NCBI RefSeq assembly: GCF_000193735.1
Contig: NZ_AEPF01000152.1
Span: 1-10,463, forward strand
DNA from: Neisseria sicca 4320
GTDB taxonomy: Bacteria > Pseudomonadota > Gammaproteobacteria > Burkholderiales > Neisseriaceae
DNA: 10,463 bases
Direction: 5' to 3'
Under the pieces are notes generated by a model, which did no database searches, was not told the origin of the DNA, and worked only from the letters and a program-made list of their open reading frames with translations. Of this stretch, positions 4,475 to 10,463 are shown in pieces (position 1 is the first letter of the stretch; each line of letters opens with the position of its first letter). A program made the position numbers and the translations under genes.

Positions 4475-6454
4475 ATGTCTCAACTGGCAAACGCAATCCG
4501 TTTCCTCTCGGCCGATGCCGTTCAAAAAGCAAATTCCGGCCACCCCGGCGCGCCTATGGGCATGGCGGAAATGGCGGAAGTATTGTGGACGAAATTCCTG
4601 CACCACAACCCCGCCAACCCCAAATTCTACAACCGTGACCGCTTCATCCTCTCCAACGGCCACGCGTCCATGCTGTTGTACAGCCTGCTGCACCTGACCG
4701 GCTACAACCTGAGCATTGAAGACCTGAAAAACTTCCGCCAACTACACAGCAAAACCCCCGGCCACCCCGAATACGGCTACACCGACGGCGTGGAAACCAC
4801 GACCGGCCCGTTGGGACAAGGCATTGCCAACGCGGTGGGCATGGCATTAGCCGAAAAAATCCTTGCCGCCGAGTTCAATAAAGACGGTTTGAACATTGTC
4901 GATCACTACACCTACGTCTTCATGGGCGACGGCTGCCTGATGGAAGGCGTATCGCACGAAGCCTGTTCGCTCGCCGGCACTTTGGGCTTGGGCAAACTGA
5001 TTGTTTTGTATGATGACAACAATATTTCCATCGACGGTAAAGTGGACGGCTGGTTTACCGAAAACATCCCGCAACGCTTTGAAAGCTACGGCTGGCACGT
5101 CGTTCCCAACGTAAACGGCCACGATACCGCCGCCATTCAAGCCGCTATCGAAGCCGCACGCGCCGAAACCGGCAAACCGTCCATCATCTGCTGCAAAACC
5201 TTAATCGGCAAAGGCAGTGCCAACAAAGAAGGCAGCCACAAAACCCACGGCGCACCTTTGGGCGCGGATGAAATCGAAGCCACGCGCAAACATTTGGGCT
5301 GGACTTACCCTGCCTTTGAAATCCCGCAAGAAATTTACGACGCATGGAGCGCGAAAGAACAAGGCGCAAAACTGGAAGCCGAATGGAACGAACTGTTCGC
5401 GCAATACCAAGCCAAATATCCTGCCGAAGCCGCAGAATTCGTGCGCCGTATGGATAAAAAACTGCCGGACAATTTCGATGAATACGTTCAAGCCGCATTG
5501 AAAGAGGTGTGCGCCAAGGCCGAAACCATCGCCACCCGTAAAGCCAGCCAAAACAGTATCGAAATCCTCGCCAAAGCGCTGCCTGAACTGGTAGGCGGTT
5601 CTGCCGACCTGACCCCGTCCAACCTGACCGACTGGTCAAACAGCATCTCCGTTACCCGCGAAAAAGGCGGCAACTACATCCACTACGGCGTGCGCGAGTT
5701 CGGCATGGGCGCCATCATGAACGGCCTTGCCCTGCATGGCGGCGTGAAACCCTTCGGCGCGACCTTCCTGATGTTCAGCGAATACGAACGCAACGCCCTG
5801 CGTATGGCGGCACTGATGAAAATCAACCCCGTCTTCGTCTTCACCCACGATTCCATCGGTCTCGGCGAAGACGGCCCGACCCACCAACCCGTCGAGCAAA
5901 CCGCCACCCTGCGCCTGATTCCGAATATGGACGTATGGCGTCCGTGCGACACTGCCGAATCCTTGGTCGCATGGGCGGAAGCGGTAAAAGCCGAAGACCA
6001 CCCGTCCTGCCTGATTTTCAGCCGTCAAAACCTGAAATTCCAAGCGCGCAACGAACAACAACTGAACGACATCAAACGCGGCGGCTACGTCATCAGCGAA
6101 GCCCAAGGCAACGCCCAAGCCGTCATCATTGCCACCGGTTCCGAAGTCGAGCTGGCTTTGGAAGCGCAAAAAGCCCTCGCCGCGCAAAACATCGCCGTCC
6201 GCGTCGTTTCCATGCCGTCCACCAACGTATTCGACCGCCAAGACGCCGCCTATCAAGCCGCCGTCCTGCCCGAAGGCCTGCCACGTATCGCCGTAGAAGC
6301 CGGACACGCCGACGGCTGGTACAAATACGTCGGATTGAACGGCGCAGTCGTCGGTCTCAACCGCTTCGGCGAATCCGCCCCTGCCGAACTGCTGTTCAAA
6401 GAATTCGGCTTTACCGTGGACAATGTTGTCGATGCTGTAAAATCAGTGTTGTAA
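4475..6454 (+). CDS. tkt: Transketolase
   Basis: Transketolase is a cytoplasmic thiamine-diphosphate enzyme of the non-oxidative pentose phosphate pathway; it moves two-carbon ketol units between sugar phosphates. The 659 aa have the usual bacterial length and all key motifs. These include SGHPG (H23) and NGHAS (H63), the substrate/TPP loop GPLGQG (111-116), and the metal/TPP motif GDGCLMEG (151-158) with YDDNN (179-183). They also include the THG histidine near 258, the pyrimidine-domain catalytic glutamate in REFGMG (E408) and GEDGPTHQP (465-473). The three domains (PP, Pyr and C-terminal) are complete. The ATG at 4475 has a strong AAGGAAGG six bases upstream, starting MSQLANAIRF. The gene is followed by its own DUS terminator. 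Upstream it is separated from the best promoter by Correia DNA. Confidence 0.98.
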   Translation: MSQLANAIRFLSADAVQKANSGHPGAPMGMAEMAEVLWTKFLHHNPANPKFYNRDRFILSNGHASMLLYSLLHLTGYNLSIEDLKNFRQLHSKTPGHPEYGYTDGVETTTGPLGQGIANAVGMALAEKILAAEFNKDGLNIVDHYTYVFMGDGCLMEGVSHEACSLAGTLGLGKLIVLYDDNNISIDGKVDGWFTENIPQRFESYGWHVVPNVNGHDTAAIQAAIEAARAETGKPSIICCKTLIGKGSANKEGSHKTHGAPLGADEIEATRKHLGWTYPAFEIPQEIYDAWSAKEQGAKLEAEWNELFAQYQAKYPAEAAEFVRRMDKKLPDNFDEYVQAALKEVCAKAETIATRKASQNSIEILAKALPELVGGSADLTPSNLTDWSNSISVTREKGGNYIHYGVREFGMGAIMNGLALHGGVKPFGATFLMFSEYERNALRMAALMKINPVFVFTHDSIGLGEDGPTHQPVEQTATLRLIPNMDVWRPCDTAESLVAWAEAVKAEDHPSCLIFSRQNLKFQARNEQQLNDIKRGGYVISEAQGNAQAVIIATGSEVELALEAQKALAAQNIAVRVVSMPSTNVFDRQDAAYQAAVLPEGLPRIAVEAGHADGWYKYVGLNGAVVGLNRFGESAPAELLFKEFGFTVDNVVDAVKSVL

Positions 6455-6471
6455 ACATAAACCATCACATC

Positions 6472-6518
6472 AAAGGTCGTCTGAAAACGGAAGATAAGGT
6501 TTTCAGACGACCTTTTTC
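6472..6518 (+). terminator. DUS-pair terminator of tkt
   Basis: Perfect DUS copies at 6474..6485 and 6502..6513 are inverted and extend to a 17-bp stem (AAAGGTCGTCTGAAAAC and its complement) with a loop of about 10 nt. A T-run follows immediately. It lies 18 bp after the tkt stop codon and is a classic neisserial uptake-sequence terminator. Confidence 0.9.
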
Positions 6519-6660
6519 CTTTAAAGCCGCCCAAACCAGTTTAACGGAAATCCAAATACCCATACAGCAACGCAACCCTTCCTAAGAAGACGAAGTAGCG
6601 TAAACATGCCGAATAAAGCATCGTCTGCCCCCTTTACTCCCAATAATCCTTTGCCATATC

Positions 6661-6689
6661 TTGAAAGCCATACCGCTAAATCGTAAAAT
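6661..6689 (+). promoter_or_regulatory. Predicted sigma-70 promoter of the LTA-synthase-like gene
   Basis: TTGAAA (6661..6666) and TAAAAT (6684..6689), each 5 of 6 to consensus, are spaced by exactly 17 bp. Transcription would start near 6696, with a leader of about 50 nt. The rest of the 226-bp gap after the tkt terminator holds nothing else I can support. Confidence 0.6.
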
Positions 6690-6744
6690 CACACCTTACC
6701 CAATTTGATATAAATTTACATCCAACCCGTCTTACCCACTAATC

Positions 6745-8757
6745 ATGATTACCCGCCTTGCTACCTATCGGAAAACCCTCCTTATCTGCCTGATTTTATG
6801 GGCATCCATCGTCGCCGTTTTCTCCGTCGAACGTTTCTTCATGCTGCACCATTTCGTTTCAGATGACATCCGCAGCCGTTACGCGGGCGATTTGGCGGCT
6901 TTGTTTGTCAAAGGGCTGCTGTTCGACATCAAAATCGCCTCTGTTGCCGCCGCCTTCCCCTTCCTGATCGGGCTGTTCGGACTGACTACGCAGAAAACCG
7001 CCGCCTTTACCCTACGCCTCCTGCCTACCGTCGCAACAGTCCTTTTCCTGACAGCCTTTGCCGCTGCGCTGGGCAACTGGTTCTATTACAGCGTTTACGA
7101 CCGTCAATTTGACGTCTTCGTTTTCGGACTGGCGGAAGAAGACACCCGCGCTGTCCTGAAAACCGTCTGGTCGGACTATCCCGTCATCCCCTGTCTTGCC
7201 GCCTTGATTGCCGCAGCTTTCGTTTTCGGCAAAATCTTCAGCCTCATCCGCCGCCGCACCCGCTTTCAGACGACCTCATGGGGGAAAACCGCTTGGATTG
7301 CCGCCGTCCTCTTACCCGTCCTCGCGCTTGCCGCAGGCATACGCGGCTCGTTCGGCAAATTCCCCCTGCGTCAGACTGCCATGCAGATTTCCGCCGCACC
7401 GCAAATCAACAAACTCGTTCCCAACGCCCTGACCTCCCTAAGCTGGGCAGTCAACGAATACCGCAACAGCAACGACTTCCATCCCGTCTCCGACGAAGAC
7501 GGCAGCCGGCTCATCAGTACCCTGCTCGATAAAAAAACCGACGCCGACTTGACGCAGCTCTTTGCCCAAACCGCTGCAAACGCCGCCATCGAAAAACACC
7601 GTCCCAACGTCGTTCTCACCGTCATGGAAAGCATGAGCGCGCATCTCTTGAACATGGACAATCCCGAACGGGACCTTTTGGGCGAACTGGGCAAACACTG
7701 GCAGCAAGACTGGGTATACCGTAAATTCGTTTCCGAGGGAGACGGTACCAGCGACTCCCTGCACCGCTTCTTCGTCCGCAGCCCGCGCCTCAACCTCAGC
7801 CAATCCCTTGCTAAAAACAAAATCTTCCCCGGCAATATGTTCAAACCCTATCTCGATGCCGGCTACCGCGTCGTCTATATCACGGCGGGTAACGGCGGCT
7901 GGCGCGATTTCGACACCTTCCTGCGGCACTTGGGCGTCAACGAAATCATCGATGAAAACACCCTCAAAACCCACTATCCCGAAGCCAAATCCGAAACATG
8001 GGGCGTACCCGACGAATTCATGTTCCGTTATGCCGAAGAAGAACTCGCGCGCGCCGAAAAAAGCGGCATGCCCGTATTCATCATGATGATGTCCGTGACC
8101 AACCATCCGCCCTACCACCTGCCCGCACCGCACCAGCTCAAAAACTTCCGTTTGGAAGAACAAGAGCAAAAACGCCTTGCCAATCTCGCCTCAGGCAAAG
8201 AGTTGAATGAAATTTTCAACACATTCCGATACAGCAACGACCAACTTGGCCGCTTTATCGGCAAAGTGAAAACCATCGCGCCCGACACCATTATCGCCGC
8301 CACCGGCGACCACAATATGCGCGCCATCGGCTATCCCGAATCCGCCGATGCCGCACTCGGCCACAGCGTCCCCTTCTACCTTTACGTCCCGCAAGCCTAC
8401 CGCGGCAGCGCCGAATACCATCCCGAACGCGCAGGTTCGCACAAAGACATCCTGCCGACCCTCTACAACTTAAGCCTGTCCAAATCGCGCTACTACCAAA
8501 CCGGCTGCAACCTCACCTCCCCTCAACCCGATTCCGCATGGTGTGGCTACGGCTACAACCCCGAAGTCATCATTACCGAACGCGGTTTTTATCACCAACA
8601 CAGCAAAGCATTCCACAAATGGGACAACCAAAACATCCAAACCGCTGAAAGCCGCCCAAGCACGCCGGATAACGAAGACCAAGCCATTATCCGCCGCGCC
8701 TCGGCATATACGCCGTTTCTTGAATGGCAGATCAACCGGATTGTCAGCACCCAATAA
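6745..8757 (+). CDS. LTA synthase / phosphoglycerol transferase family membrane enzyme (alkaline phosphatase superfamily)
   Basis: The 670-aa product has about five N-terminal membrane helices (roughly 11-27, 55-80, 92-115, 145-167 and 182-199), then a large periplasmic sulfatase-fold domain. The catalytic residues can be located: metal ligand E295 in VVLTVMESMS, probable nucleophile T335 in EGDGTSDSLHRF, NHPPYHLP with H454, and TGDHN with D522 and H523. C588 and C600 may form a disulfide. Family members transfer phosphoglycerol or phosphoethanolamine from phospholipid to surface glycans such as LTA, glucans or LOS. Neisseria lacks LTA, so the acceptor is more likely LOS, a capsule-like polymer or a periplasmic glycan. 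It is distinct in layout from EptA-type enzymes. No clear Shine-Dalgarno precedes the ATG at 6745, but the N-terminus (short basic start, then a helix) is sensible. A complete DUS is encoded at residues 174-177. Confidence 0.88.
   Translation: MITRLATYRKTLLICLILWASIVAVFSVERFFMLHHFVSDDIRSRYAGDLAALFVKGLLFDIKIASVAAAFPFLIGLFGLTTQKTAAFTLRLLPTVATVLFLTAFAAALGNWFYYSVYDRQFDVFVFGLAEEDTRAVLKTVWSDYPVIPCLAALIAAAFVFGKIFSLIRRRTRFQTTSWGKTAWIAAVLLPVLALAAGIRGSFGKFPLRQTAMQISAAPQINKLVPNALTSLSWAVNEYRNSNDFHPVSDEDGSRLISTLLDKKTDADLTQLFAQTAANAAIEKHRPNVVLTVMESMSAHLLNMDNPERDLLGELGKHWQQDWVYRKFVSEGDGTSDSLHRFFVRSPRLNLSQSLAKNKIFPGNMFKPYLDAGYRVVYITAGNGGWRDFDTFLRHLGVNEIIDENTLKTHYPEAKSETWGVPDEFMFRYAEEELARAEKSGMPVFIMMMSVTNHPPYHLPAPHQLKNFRLEEQEQKRLANLASGKELNEIFNTFRYSNDQLGRFIGKVKTIAPDTIIAATGDHNMRAIGYPESADAALGHSVPFYLYVPQAYRGSAEYHPERAGSHKDILPTLYNLSLSKSRYYQTGCNLTSPQPDSAWCGYGYNPEVIITERGFYHQHSKAFHKWDNQNIQTAESRPSTPDNEDQAIIRRASAYTPFLEWQINRIVSTQ
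7265..7276 (-). repeat. Perfect DUS inside the coding region of the LTA-synthase-like gene
   Basis: The minus strand reads AGGTCGTCTGAA in full. On the sense strand it contributes Phe-Gln-Thr-Thr (174-177), in the cytoplasmic loop between the predicted fourth and fifth helices, where the protein can tolerate it. Confidence 0.88.
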
Positions 8758-8774
8758 ATCTGTTTATAAACATC

Positions 8775-8808
8775 AAAGGTCGTCTGAAAAGTTTCAGACG
8801 ACCTTTTT
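8775..8808 (+). terminator. DUS-pair terminator of the LTA-synthase-like gene
   Basis: Inverted perfect DUS copies (8777..8788 and 8793..8804) give a stem of about 14 bp with a very short loop and a T5 tail. It lies 18 bp after the stop codon, the same spacing as the tkt terminator. Confidence 0.9.
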
Positions 8809-8860
8809 ATACCCATATAAACAGCCTTTGCTATAACGGCATTTACTTCACTTATCAAAC

Positions 8861-8889
8861 TTGCCCATAAAACATTTTAAACCTACAAT
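8861..8889 (+). promoter_or_regulatory. Predicted sigma-70 promoter of yaaA
   Basis: TTGCCC (8861..8866), 17 bp, and TACAAT (8884..8889) lie just upstream of yaaA, giving a short leader of about 25 nt. No OxyR-like palindrome was recognised nearby. Confidence 0.55.
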
Positions 8890-8919
8890 GCCGCTGTTTA
8901 TCACGTCTCTGAGCCAATT

Positions 8920-9699
8920 ATGTTTTTCGTTCTCTCTCCCGCCAAAAACCTCAATGAAAAAGCCCCCGCACCCGTCAAAGAATTCACCCAACCCGACCTC
9001 TTGGCGGAAGCCGAAATCCTGATGCGCCAACTGCGTGAACTCGCTCCGCAGCAAATCGCCGAGCTGATGCACGTTTCCGACAAAATCGCTCTCTTAAACG
9101 CCGAGCGCAACGCCGAATGGCATACGCCGTTTACCCCCGATAACGCCAAACAGGCAGTCTTTATGTTCAACGGCGACGTCTACGAAGGCATCGCCGCAGA
9201 CACCTTCAAACCCGAACAAATCCAATATCTGCAACAACACGTCCGCCTGCTTTCCGGTCTCTACGGCGTCCTGCGCCCATTGGATTTGATGCAACCCTAC
9301 CGCCTGGAAATGGGAACGGCGTTTGCCAACACGCGCGGCAAGAACCTGTATGAATTTTGGGGCGACACCATTACTGACCTGCTAAACGACACCCTTGCCC
9401 AAGCGGGCAGCGACACCTTGGTTAACCTCGCTTCGCAAGAATATTTCAAATCCGTCAACACCCAAAAACTCAAAGCCCGCTTGATTACTCCCGTTTTCAA
9501 AGACGAAAAAAACGGCAAATACAAAATCATCAGCTTCTACGCCAAACGCGCGCGCGGACTGATGGTGCGCTATGCGGCGGAACACAATATCGCCGACCCG
9601 AAAATGCTGAAAAACTTCGATTACGAAGGTTACGCATTTAACGCAGCAGCGTCCAATGAATCCGAATGGGTGTTCATGCGCAAAGAACAAACCAAGTAA
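8920..9699 (+). CDS. yaaA: Peroxide stress protein YaaA (UPF0246/DUF328 family)
   Basis: YaaA is a cytoplasmic protein. In E. coli it lowers unincorporated iron and so limits Fenton damage to DNA during hydrogen peroxide stress; a member of the family has been shown to bind DNA. The 259 aa have family-standard length. The N-terminal signature MFFVLSPAKNLNEKAP matches the family pattern (ISPAKTLD in E. coli). Other conserved blocks are FNGDVYEG (about 88-95), LSGLYGVLRPLDLMQPYRLEMGT in the middle of the protein, LVNLASQEYFK (167-177), and FYAKRARGLMVRY near residues 207-219. The protein is intact with no missing block. The ATG at 8920 has only a weak GAG upstream, but it begins exactly at the conserved N-terminus. 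The gene is monocistronic, followed by the tRNA-Ser promoter with no obvious intrinsic terminator. Confidence 0.96.
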   Translation: MFFVLSPAKNLNEKAPAPVKEFTQPDLLAEAEILMRQLRELAPQQIAELMHVSDKIALLNAERNAEWHTPFTPDNAKQAVFMFNGDVYEGIAADTFKPEQIQYLQQHVRLLSGLYGVLRPLDLMQPYRLEMGTAFANTRGKNLYEFWGDTITDLLNDTLAQAGSDTLVNLASQEYFKSVNTQKLKARLITPVFKDEKNGKYKIISFYAKRARGLMVRYAAEHNIADPKMLKNFDYEGYAFNAAASNESEWVFMRKEQTK

Positions 9700-9734
9700 A
9701 AACAAAAAACTAAATACTCACACAAAAATTTCGC

Positions 9735-9763
9735 TTGGCAAACCCGACAAATTTTATTATTAT
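9735..9763 (+). promoter_or_regulatory. Predicted promoter of tRNA-Ser with GC-rich discriminator
   Basis: TTGGCA (9735..9740) and TATTAT (9758..9763), each 5 of 6 to consensus, have a 17-bp spacer. A C-rich stretch (CCCGC) follows the -10 box. A GC-rich discriminator is characteristic of stable-RNA promoters under stringent control. The start would be near 9770, about 10 nt before the mature tRNA. Confidence 0.65.
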
Positions 9764-9779
9764 TCCCGCTTCAAGAGAC

Positions 9780-9870
<91 letters not shown>

Positions 9871-9884
9871 TTTCTTGAAACAGC

Positions 9885-9939
9885 AAAACCAAATAAAAAT
9901 GAATTGAAGCCTTGTGCAAAAGCATTTTTATTTGGTTTT
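9885..9939 (+). repeat. Perfect 17-bp AT-rich inverted repeat, possible terminator of tRNA-Ser
   Basis: AAAACCAAATAAAAATG (9885..9901) and its exact complement (9923..9939) flank a 21-nt spacer. It starts 15 bp after the tRNA-Ser CCA. The second arm is T-rich and the sequence continues TACTTTATTC, so it could terminate transcription. It is unlike the DUS-based terminators of this region. Confidence 0.7.
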
Positions 9940-9950
9940 ACTTTATTCTA

Positions 9951-10036
9951 GGGAAACGCGACAGAGAGGCTGAATGCAACCGACTCGTAGTCCGCTGAGG
10001 GTTCAAATCCTGCTCGAAGCTTCCCTAATCCCACCA
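9951..10036 (+). pseudogene. Degenerate tRNA-like sequence (decayed tRNA-Ser-like)
   Basis: The segment starts GGGAAAC, and GCTTCCC at 10019..10025 pairs with it at 6 of 7 positions. A D-arm-like CAGAGAGGCTGAATGCAA closely parallels the CAGAGCGGTTTAATGCAA of tRNA-Ser just upstream. A T-loop GGTTCAAATCC is also recognisable. The anticodon arm (around GACTCGTAGTC) does not form a 5-bp stem with a 7-base loop, the variable arm is lost, extra bases sit between T-arm and acceptor, and ACCA is displaced by seven bases (10033..10036). I read it as a non-functional tRNA relic, though an unusual small RNA or an attachment-site scar is possible. Confidence 0.5.
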
Positions 10037-10050
10037 TATTGCCAAATTTA

Positions 10051-10088
10051 AATAACAAGCTACCGTAAAATGGTAGCTTTTTTGTTAT
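10051..10088 (+). terminator. Intrinsic terminator downstream of the tRNA region
   Basis: AAGCTACC and GGTAGCTT pair over 8 bp around a GTAAAAT loop, followed by six T residues (10078..10083). Flanking ATAACAA and TTGTTAT extend the hairpin with a small bulge. It lies after the tRNA-like sequence and before the insertion sequence. Confidence 0.85.
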
Positions 10089-10168
10089 CCGACGTATTGG
10101 TTTTTATCGTATATTCACATAGAAAATATTCACCTGCCGTCATTTCTGATTAAAAACAACACACTATA

Positions 10169-10463
10169 TATAGTAAATTAAAAACAAAATAGTACAATAC
10201 TCACCTTTGAAGGTCTGACCATGGCATACTCTGCGGACTTAAGAAACAAAGCTTTAAACTATTACGAACAATGCAAAAACATCAGCCAAACCGCAGCAAC
10301 GTTTAACTTGTCAAGAAACACGCTTTACCTGTGGATTCGCCTTAAAAAACAAACAGGCAGCCTAAAACATCAAGTTACCGGTCTAAATGCCGTCAAATTG
10401 GATAGGCAAAAACCGGCTCAATATGTTGGGCAGCACCAGGATGCCTATCTGCATGAAATCGCC
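10169..10463 (+). mobile_element. IS630-family insertion sequence, left part (continues beyond the window)
   Basis: The transposase gene begins 52 bp inside this presumed left end. The terminus TATAGTAAATTAAAAACA is preceded by a further CACTATA, so TA dinucleotides suitable for a target duplication flank the boundary. IS630-family elements insert at TA, which fits. The exact outer boundary cannot be proved without the right end. Confidence 0.65.
10221..10463 (+). CDS. IS630-family transposase, N-terminal part (cut by window edge)
   Basis: This is an open frame of 81 codons from an ATG at 10221 to the window end with no stop. It begins MAYSADLRNKALNYYEQCKN. Residues about 6-45 form a helix-turn-helix DNA-binding domain (ISQTAATFNLSRNTLYLWIR), typical of the HTH_Tnp_IS630 family; a linker (LDRQKPAQYVGQHQDAYLHEIA) leads to the region where further helices and the DDE catalytic domain would follow. 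AAGG seven bases upstream of the ATG is a plausible ribosome binding site. Whether the catalytic half is intact, frameshifted or missing cannot be seen here. The codon use is more A-rich than that of its housekeeping neighbours, in line with a mobile gene. Confidence 0.88.
   Translation, partial: MAYSADLRNKALNYYEQCKNISQTAATFNLSRNTLYLWIRLKKQTGSLKHQVTGLNAVKLDRQKPAQYVGQHQDAYLHEIA

Noticed and set aside
5636..6307. A 223-codon minus-strand frame opposite tkt.
   Set aside because: It is the complement of the conserved pyrimidine and C-terminal domains of transketolase; the Gly/Val/Phe/Asp-rich translation is an artefact of GC-rich codons.
5935..6585. A 216-codon plus-strand frame overlapping the end of tkt and its terminator.
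   Set aside because: It is out of frame with tkt, very rich in arginine and proline, and runs through the terminator hairpin.
6518..6744. A possible small gene in the gap between tkt and the LTA-synthase-like gene.
   Set aside because: No frame with a credible start and ribosome binding site was found; only the promoter at 6661..6689 is supported.
7438..8169. A 243-codon minus-strand frame opposite the LTA-synthase-like gene.
   Set aside because: It has no ribosome binding site or recognisable domain and overlaps the catalytic domain of the sense gene.

Overview
The window comes from a Neisseria chromosome, most likely an oral commensal rather than a gonococcus or meningococcus. Ten perfect copies of the 12-mer AGGTCGTCTGAA lie in 10.4 kb, singly or as inverted pairs. 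This is the DNA uptake sequence (DUS) dialect I recall from the N. mucosa / N. sicca / N. macacae group; the meningococcal form ATGCCGTCTGAA was not seen. Two intact 156-bp Correia repeat enclosed elements (CREEs) confirm the genus. The species assignment is an inference from the DUS dialect.

Layout, left to right: (1) minus-strand tRNA-Gly(GCC), cut at the window edge one base short of CCA; (2) pgsA (minus), phosphatidylglycerophosphate synthase; (3) a minus-strand orphan protein with an HELTH zinc-protease-like motif; (4) CREE copy 1 and a DUS-pair hairpin; (5) a two-gene minus-strand operon, ccoG then a fixH-family gene, for cytochrome cbb3 oxidase maturation; (6) a 660-bp divergent intergenic region with candidate promoters, DUS copies, a deleted Correia relic and intact CREE copy 2; (7) tkt, transketolase (plus); (8) a membrane-bound LTA-synthase/phosphoglycerol-transferase-like sulfatase-fold enzyme (plus); (9) yaaA (plus), peroxide stress; (10) tRNA-Ser(UGA), a perfect 17-bp inverted repeat, a decayed tRNA-like sequence and a terminator; (11) the left end of an IS630-family insertion sequence that runs off the window.

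Most of the genes are housekeeping: phospholipid synthesis, respiration assembly, the pentose phosphate pathway, envelope modification, oxidative stress and translation. The unusual content is between the genes. CREE copy 1 appears to supply a promoter for the orphan metallopeptidase-like gene. CREE copy 2 and the relic separate tkt from a strong distal candidate promoter. The two CREEs are about 98% identical and lie in direct orientation around the ccoG-fixH operon. The IS630-type element begins with a terminus resembling the Correia terminal repeat. I found no CRISPR array, toxin-antitoxin pair, prophage or clear new defence system.
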